This document shows positions 59,734 to 64,000 of a DNA stretch of 64,000 nucleotides, one piece after another. The stretch is from CBDESN01 sp965242495 (lineage in GTDB: Bacteria > Pseudomonadota > Alphaproteobacteria > MPNO01). The stretch's first letter is position 1. Each line of letters starts with the position of its first letter. The notes below the pieces were generated by a model. The model worked only from the letters and a program-made list of their open reading frames with translations. It did not search any database and was not told the origin of the DNA. The position numbers and the translations under genes are program-made. The stretch spans positions 496,001 through 560,000 of the forward strand of contig OZ251446.1 in assembly GCA_965242495.1 (NCBI GenBank), given 5' to 3'.

Positions 59734-60513
59734 TTACGTTCCGTTCCGTTCTTCCTGCTCCCCTGCCGGCAGCGTTTCCGCCTGCCAGGGGAGAGCGCGC
59801 CGCAACGCCCCGTCGATGGCGAAGTAGAGCGCGACGCCGAACGCCGCCAACACGAACAGGGCGGCGAACATGAGGTCGATCTGAAGCCGCGCGTTGGCGT
59901 GCAGCATGAGATAGCCGAGGCCGGCGCTCGAACCGACCCATTCGCCGACGACGGCTCCGATCGGCGCTACCGCGGCGGCCACCCGGAGGCCGGACGCGAG
60001 CGCCGGCAGGGCCGCCGGGATGCGGATATGGCGCAGCGTCGTCCAGCGGCTGCCGTTCATCACCCGGGCGAGGTCGAGCCATCCCTGGTCGGTGCGCCGC
60101 AACCCGTCGAAGAAGGCGGAAGCGACGGGGAAGTAGATGATGAGCACCGCCATCGCGATCTTGGAGGCGAGGCCGTAGCCGAACCACAGCACCAGCAGCG
60201 GCGCCAGGGCGAACACCGGCATCGCCTGGCTGAACACCAGCGCCGGCAGCAGCCAGCGCCGCGCCGGCCGGAAATAGCTCATCGTCAGGGCGGTCCCGCA
60301 ACCGATCAGCGCGCCGATCGCCAGCCCGGCGAGGATCTCGAAGAAGGTCGTCCCCGCATGGGAGGCGATGAGCCCGGCCCCGTCGGCCAGCGCCGCGGCG
60401 ACGCGGGCCGGTCCGGGCAGGATGAAATGGGGCGCGCCCGTGAGCCACACCACCGCCTGCCATGCGGCGACCAGCCCGCAGAAGACGACGGCGAGGCGCC
60501 GGGCCGCGCTCAC
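59734..60513 (-). CDS. thiX: ABC transporter permease (ThiX-like)
   Basis: A 259-residue permease with about six hydrophobic segments. The EAA loop region reads RVMNGSRWTTLRHIRIPAALPALASGLR. It starts at GTG overlapping the ATP-binding gene stop (GTGA) and is followed by thiY after 20 bases. Confidence 0.88.
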   Translation of the reverse strand: MSAARRLAVVFCGLVAAWQAVVWLTGAPHFILPGPARVAAALADGAGLIASHAGTTFFEILAGLAIGALIGCGTALTMSYFRPARRWLLPALVFSQAMPVFALAPLLVLWFGYGLASKIAMAVLIIYFPVASAFFDGLRRTDQGWLDLARVMNGSRWTTLRHIRIPAALPALASGLRVAAAVAPIGAVVGEWVGSSAGLGYLMLHANARLQIDLMFAALFVLAAFGVALYFAIDGALRRALPWQAETLPAGEQEERNGT

Positions 60514-61307
60514 GGCGCGTCCCCGGCCCGGATCAGCCGGCGCAGCAGCTCCGCCTGGCGGGCGAGCAGGACCGGGTCGGCCGGGTCGCGCGGGGCGGGG
60601 CCCGGCGGCTCCAGCGCCCGGTCGAGACGGGCCGGCTTGCCCGACATGACGTGGATGCGGTCGGCGAGCCGCAGCGCTTCCTGCGGATCGTGGGTCACCA
60701 GCAGCACGGTGCGGCCGACCAGCAGCTCGGCGGCGAGCGCCTGGAGGCGCGCCCGGGTGATGGCGTCGAGGGCCGAGAAGGGCTCGTCCATCAGCACCAC
60801 CGGACGGTCCTCCAGCAAAGTCCGCGCCAAGGCCGCGCGCTGGCGCATGCCGCCCGAGCAGGCCGCCGGCCGGTCGTCCTGCCGGTCGTCCAGTCCGACC
60901 CGGGCCAGCAGCGCCCGCGCGCGCCGCCGCAAGGCCGGGTCGCCGCGCCGCGCGCCGCGCAGCCGGGCGCCCAGCGCCACGTTGTCGAGCAGGCTGAGCC
61001 AGGGCAGCAGCAGGTCCTGCTGCGCCATGTAGGCGGCGCGCCCGGCGAGGGGACGGCCGTCGCTGCACGATATCCGCGTGCCCGCCGACATCGGCGCCAA
61101 CCCGGCGATCGCGCGCAGCAGGCTGGTCTTGCCGACGCCGCTGGGACCCAGCAGGCAGGTCCAGCCCCCGCCTTCGAGGGTGAATTCGAGATCGTCGAAC
61201 AGAATTTCCGCCCCGAAGGAGAGCCGCGCCGCCTCGACGATCACCGCCGGCGGCGGCGACGGCGGGTTCGGATCGGGGGCGGCGGGTCGTCGCTGGCTCA
61301 ACTGCAC
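60510..61307 (-). CDS. thiZ: ABC transporter ATP-binding protein (ThiZ-like)
   Basis: A 265-residue ATPase. Walker A is LLGPSGVGKTSLL, the Q-loop MAQQDLLLPWLS, the signature CSGGMRQRAALARTLL, Walker B VVLMDEPFSALD, and the H-loop His in VTHDPQ. The GTG at 61307 lies inside the riboswitch P1 stem; a second GTG at 61244 would start within the conserved domain without a clear ribosome-binding site. The start is therefore uncertain. Confidence 0.88.
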   Translation of the reverse strand: MQLSQRRPAAPDPNPPSPPPAVIVEAARLSFGAEILFDDLEFTLEGGGWTCLLGPSGVGKTSLLRAIAGLAPMSAGTRISCSDGRPLAGRAAYMAQQDLLLPWLSLLDNVALGARLRGARRGDPALRRRARALLARVGLDDRQDDRPAACSGGMRQRAALARTLLEDRPVVLMDEPFSALDAITRARLQALAAELLVGRTVLLVTHDPQEALRLADRIHVMSGKPARLDRALEPPGPAPRDPADPVLLARQAELLRRLIRAGDAP

Positions 61308-61396
61308 TGGTCCCTACGCCGGTGCGAACCGGATCAGGTTCGAGGGGTCGTCCGCGTATCGGACCTCTCAGCCGGGCGAACCGGCTCCCCCCAGTG
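61305..61396 (-). promoter_or_regulatory. TPP riboswitch controlling the thiZXY operon
   Basis: On the minus strand the sequence follows the Thi-box pattern: CACTGGGGGGAGC, then GGCTGAGAGGTCC, then GACCCCTCGAACCTGATC, then CGTAGGGA, closed by the P1 stem CCACTGG-type pairing (61391-61396 with 61305-61310). The CTGAGA and ACCTGAT cores are complete. The AGGGA after the last helix is likely the ribosome-binding site, so ligand binding could block translation directly. Confidence 0.93.
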
Positions 61397-61481
61397 GAGG
61401 AGCGACTATGCGCCCGCCGCCCAGGCATGGCAAGCCCCGTCCCGGTCCGAGTTCGCCCGCGGGCGGGCGGAGCGATCCGGT

Positions 61482-61509
61482 TTGACAGGCGGCGGGCTGC
61501 GCCTATACT
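61482..61509 (+). promoter_or_regulatory. Near-consensus sigma-70 promoter for rpsD
   Basis: TTGACA at 61482-61487 and TATACT at 61504-61509, separated by 16 bases and lying 94 bases upstream of the rpsD start. Both boxes are close to consensus, and the position fits a ribosomal-protein gene. Confidence 0.75.
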
Positions 61510-61602
61510 CCGCCGCCTTCCCGGGGAAGAGGGCCGGGGGCCCGTCGCCGGCGAGGTCCGGGCGCGAACGATCGGGACAGCGACGAACGAAGGACGCGGC
61601 GC

Positions 61603-62217
61603 ATGACCAAGCGGTTGCAGTCGAAATACAAGATCAACCGGCGCCTCGGCGTCAATCTCTGGGGGCGGCCGAAAAGCCCGATCAACATGCGGGACTACGG
61701 CCCCGGCGAGCACGGCCAGCGTCGGCGCAAGCCGTCCGACTTCGGCATCCAGCTGAAGGCCAAGCAGAAGCTCAAGGGCTATTACGGCAACGTCACCGAA
61801 CGGCAGTTCCGCCGGACTTACGAAGAGGCCGTGCGGCGGCGCGGCGACACGATCGAGAACCTGATCGGGCTGCTCGAACAGCGGCTCGACAGCGTGGTCT
61901 ACCGGCTCAAATTCGTCCCTACCGTGTTCGCGTCGCGCCAGTTCATCAATCACGGACACGTCAAGGTGAACGGCCGGCGGGTCACGATCCCGTCCTATCG
62001 GGTCCGCGAGGGCGACGTGATCGAGATACGCGACCGGTCGCGCGAGATCCCGGTCCTGCTCGAAGCGATCGAATCCCCGGAGCGCGACGTGCCCGACTAT
62101 CTCGACGTCGACTACAACAAGATGCAGGGGAGCTTGCTCCGCATTCCCAAATTCGCCGACGTCCCCTATCCGGTGCAGATGGAGCCCAACCTGGTGGTCG
62201 AGTATTACTCGCGTTAG
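61603..62217 (+). CDS. rpsD: 30S ribosomal protein S4
   Basis: A 204-residue protein that binds 16S rRNA and helps nucleate assembly of the small subunit. It has the standard features: MTKRLQSKYKINRRLG, RDYGPGEHGQRRRKPSDFG, and an S4 domain with RLDSVVYRLKFVPTVFASRQ, and NHGHVKVNGRRVTIPSYRVREGDVIEI. Length is normal. Confidence 0.97.
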   Translation: MTKRLQSKYKINRRLGVNLWGRPKSPINMRDYGPGEHGQRRRKPSDFGIQLKAKQKLKGYYGNVTERQFRRTYEEAVRRRGDTIENLIGLLEQRLDSVVYRLKFVPTVFASRQFINHGHVKVNGRRVTIPSYRVREGDVIEIRDRSREIPVLLEAIESPERDVPDYLDVDYNKMQGSLLRIPKFADVPYPVQMEPNLVVEYYSR

Positions 62218-62365
62218 CTCGCATTTCTCATACTGGCAGCGGTCTGCGCCGCGTTCGGGTGACGCGATCCGCCAGGAAAAGGCCTCGCCCGCACCCGGCT
62301 CGCCGCCGCAAGCTGCGCAAGATCGGCATCCGGATCGGGATCGGCGCGCGCCGGGTCAAGATCGC

Positions 62366-62520
62366 CATGGCCCCCATCCCTGGAAGGACGAGTTCACCAT
62401 CGCCCGCCGCCGACTATTCACCGCCGCAGCGTGAAGCGGCTCTCACGCGCGCTTCTTTCCAACAACACAGAACGGCCCCAGGACGACCCAACCGCCAACC
62501 GGCGGGCGCCGACGCGCGCC
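62366..62520 (+). repeat. Roughly 150-bp dispersed repeat, copy 2
   Basis: Matches the minus strand of 20110-20262 block by block, including CCATCCCTGGAAGGACGAGT, CATCGCCCGC, GAACGGC/GAACGGCC and GGCGGGCGCC, with scattered changes. Copy 2 is on the plus strand, upstream of the second NHLP gene. Confidence 0.65.
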
Positions 62521-62615
62521 CCGAAAACGCCGCAGCCACACAACACAAACCCAATCGCCGCCGCTCACCCGCGCCAGGACGTCAGACCCTCAGCCCTCGA
62601 CAGGTATGAGAAATG

Positions 62616-62628
62616 CAAATTAGGGTTT
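62616..62628 (+). promoter_or_regulatory. Shared upstream motif of the NHLP genes, copy 2
   Basis: CAAATTAGGGTTT, identical to 20424-20436. It is followed by the C14 tract and lies 79 bases upstream of the NHLP start. Confidence 0.5.
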
Positions 62629-62629
62629 A

Positions 62630-62643
62630 CCCCCCCCCCCCCC
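62630..62643 (+). repeat. C14 homopolymer tract upstream of the second NHLP gene
   Basis: Fourteen C residues, followed directly by five G residues. It lies between the shared motif and the NHLP start. Tract-length change by slippage could alter transcription or leader structure, and the length could also be a sequencing artefact. Confidence 0.6.
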
Positions 62644-62707
62644 GGGGGCGTATGACGGTCAGGTCCGCCCGCGGGCGGAGTGATCCAAGGAACGGAAGGC
62701 GAGAGAG

Positions 62708-63331
62708 ATGACGGACGAGAAGACCGACGGCGGCCGCTGGACGGAGATGGAGGAGAGCTGGCGCAGGGACCCCGGGTTCCGCTCGCGGATGGAGGCGGAC
62801 CCGAGGGCGGCGCTGGCCGAGCACGGAATCGAGATTCCGAGCGGCGTCGACGTGCGCCTCGCGGTGGACAGCGAGGACACGATCCACGTGGTGGCCCCGC
62901 CCGACCCCAACCGCGCGATGTCGGACGACGATCTCGGCGTCGTCGTCGGCGGGACCGGCAGGATGACGTACGAGGAGTGGTCCGCCAGACTGGACAACCT
63001 CATACAGCGCTCCCGGAGCGGCGACTGCTTCCTGACCACGGCGGTGGCGGGGCGCCGGGGCGAGGCGGACGACGGGCCGACGCTGTCGGCGCTGCGGGGC
63101 TTCCGCGACGGCTACATGTCGGAGACGGAGGAGCGCCGGGAGATGGTCGCGGCCTACTACGAGACGGCGCCCGCGATCGTCGCGGCGATCCCGGCCGGTC
63201 ACGCCGACTGGGACTGGATCGGCGAGCGGATCGACGCCGCCGTCGCGGCGATCAGCGACGGCGACGGCGACGCGGCCTTCGACGTCTACGCCGGCATGGT
63301 CAGGCGCCTGACCAGCCGCTGGCTCGGATAG
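62708..63331 (+). CDS. NHLP leader fused to a CFI-box-like C-terminal domain
   Basis: A 207-residue protein. Residues 10-80 are an NHLP leader like the one at 20544: SWRRDPGFRSRMEADPRAALAEHGIEIP and VRLAVDSEDTIHVVAPPDPN, ending VVVGG at 78-82. After this come about 25 residues of linker, then CFLTTAVAG at 107-115 and LSALRGFRDGYM, a CFI-box-type domain with a conserved Cys and the pattern L-x-LRxFRD. The C-terminal part is mostly helical. A leader attached to a 100-residue folded domain is unlike an ordinary small RiPP core. RBS: GAAGGCGAGAGAG. Function unknown. Confidence 0.8.
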   Translation: MTDEKTDGGRWTEMEESWRRDPGFRSRMEADPRAALAEHGIEIPSGVDVRLAVDSEDTIHVVAPPDPNRAMSDDDLGVVVGGTGRMTYEEWSARLDNLIQRSRSGDCFLTTAVAGRRGEADDGPTLSALRGFRDGYMSETEERREMVAAYYETAPAIVAAIPAGHADWDWIGERIDAAVAAISDGDGDAAFDVYAGMVRRLTSRWLG

Positions 63332-63568
63332 CCGCGGCGGACCGACGATAGCCGCGCCCGCGGCGCTGCTGCTGCGGGCCGGCGGGCGCAGGGCGGCGCG
63401 ACGCCCCTTGAACCGAGGTCGAACAGGGGCGCGGTCCCGACTTCCTACGCCTCGCCAGCGCCCTCTTCGCCTTCCACCCGCGTGGCGGCGTGGAACAGCG
63501 GCCGCCGGACGTCATGCTGCTCGCGGCGCTCCGATGAGCCCGGATACCGCTTGCCGCAGAGGAAGAAC

Positions 63569-63803
63569 ATGACGGAGGCCGAACCTCTATCTCGCTTCAC
63601 CGAGCGGCCCGAGGTCTTCGGCGGCAAGCCGATCATTCGCGACATGCGGATCGCGGTGGAGCATGTCTTGCGGGATGTTGGCGGCGGACGACGGCGCGGA
63701 GGCCATTCTCGACGAGCGCCCGGAGCTGGGCCCCGGCGGATGTTCGGGCGCGCCTGCCGTTCGCCCATCGCGCGGGCGTCGCGGCTCCGACCCGGCGGGG
63801 TAG
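63569..63803 (+). pseudogene. DUF433 family protein, frameshifted
   Basis: Opens MTEAEPLSRFTERPEVFGGK and continues PIIRDMRIAVEHVL, the DUF433 start, a small helix-turn-helix-like protein often paired with toxins. After VL the frame shifts twice: dropping one C near 63671 and one C near 63731-63734 restores GMLAADDGAEAILDERPELG and PADVRARLPFAHRAG, which complete the domain. RBS GAGGAAGAAC is present, so decay is probably recent. No partner PIN gene lies next to it. Its 3' part overlaps the Lrp gene on the other strand. Confidence 0.7.
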
Positions 63804-64000
63804 GGCAGCGGCAGGGAGGTCCGGTATTTCACCTGGTTGAGGGCGAAGCTCGACTTGATGCTGGCGACGCCGGGCGCGCGGGTCAGATGGTCCTTCAGGA
63901 AGGCTTCGTAAGCCTCGACGTCGGCGACTACGACCCGTAACAGATAGTCGGCGTCGCCGGTCATCAGATAGCACTCCATCACCTCGGGTCGTTGCAGGAT
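63587..64000 (-). CDS. Lrp/AsnC-family transcriptional regulator (C-terminal part)
   Basis: The gene enters from the right edge in frame. The visible part reads ILQRPEVMECYLMTGDADYL then LRVVVADVEAYEAFLKDHL, TRAPGVASIKSSFALNQVKYRTSLPL, the RAM effector-binding domain of Lrp-family regulators. Family members normally end near there; this frame goes on for about 70 Pro/Arg-rich residues antisense to the DUF433 remnant, so the original stop was probably lost. The N-terminal helix-turn-helix lies outside the window. Confidence 0.82.
   Translation of the reverse strand: MLQRPEVMECYLMTGDADYLLRVVVADVEAYEAFLKDHLTRAPGVASIKSSFALNQVKYRTSLPLPYPAGSEPRRPRDGRTAGAPEHPPGPSSGRSSRMASAPSSAANIPQDMLHRDPHVANDRLAAEDLGPLGEAR

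Larger units (their letters stand above)
62218..62707. other. Intergenic region upstream of the second NHLP gene
   Basis: No gene is supported. It contains the repeat at 62366-62520, the shared motif at 62616-62628, a C14 tract at 62630-62643 followed by GGGGG, and a GTCCGCCC-GCGGGCGG stem near 62665-62680. All are noted separately where they matter. Confidence 0.6.

Noticed and set aside
60514..61959. A long N-terminal extension of the ThiX permease frame
   Set aside because: It runs antisense to nothing real but overlaps thiZ out of frame, and the GTGA overlap gives a normal permease length.

Overview
The window is a high-GC chromosomal segment that is most likely alphaproteobacterial. The sequence shows the order ubiK-like / lgt / midA-like / pgeF / prs / rplY / pth / ychF, which is a familiar alphaproteobacterial arrangement, together with def-fmt-truA, glnE, glmU-glmS, an Mrp-type antiporter operon and rpsD. 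A TRAP solute-binding protein, amidohydrolases, a UbiD-family decarboxylase and oxidoreductases suggest a free-living heterotroph. The genus cannot be named from this sequence alone.

Layout. 0-4 kb: a type III restriction-modification locus on the minus strand (mod, then a ribbon-helix-helix/PIN toxin-antitoxin pair, then the start of res running off the left edge), plus a membrane-anchored pentapeptide-repeat protein. 4-8 kb: amidohydrolase, amidase and YbjN-like genes with REP-like intergenic repeats. 8-15 kb: housekeeping block (lgt to ychF, dienelactone hydrolase). 15-20 kb: MFS transporter, LLM flavoprotein, GMC oxidoreductase, recR. 20-21 kb: an orphan NHLP-type RiPP leader/precursor gene. 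21-24 kb: def-fmt-truA and an FMN alpha-hydroxy-acid oxidase. 25-33 kb: catabolic genes (TRAP binding protein, amidohydrolase, amidase, YciI, nitroreductase, Old Yellow Enzyme, UbiD).

33-43 kb is an accessory island. It holds a subtilisin-like outer-membrane protease with a lipobox, a RelE/XRE toxin-antitoxin pair, a duplicated 3' fragment of the protease gene, an IS5-like element that has split a nuclease/PIN gene after codon 10, a NucS-like nuclease, and a VapBC pair flanked by 18-bp direct repeats. The split gene is visibly AT-richer than everything around it.

43-50 kb: glnE (with a degenerate C-terminal adenylyltransferase motif), glmU, glmS, class IV aminotransferase. 50-58 kb: a ten-gene minus-strand Mrp/Mbh-like cation/proton antiporter operon. 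58-62 kb: a double cold-shock protein, a ThiZXY-type transporter under a TPP riboswitch, and rpsD with a near-consensus promoter. 62-64 kb: a second NHLP leader gene, fused to a CFI-box-like domain, then a frameshifted DUF433 gene and the 3' end of an Lrp-family regulator running off the right edge.

The observations most worth following are: (1) two unlinked NHLP leader genes that share a 13-bp upstream motif and a roughly 150-bp upstream repeat, one with a C14 tract in its leader region; (2) the IS-interrupted nuclease-PIN gene, whose ancestral reading frame can be rebuilt exactly; (3) a 151-bp MITE inserted exactly in the loop of a REP-like hairpin; (4) the GlnE C-domain that lacks catalytic residues; (5) toxin-antitoxin pairs lying between duplicated sequences or inside a restriction-modification locus. 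No tRNA, rRNA or CRISPR array was seen.
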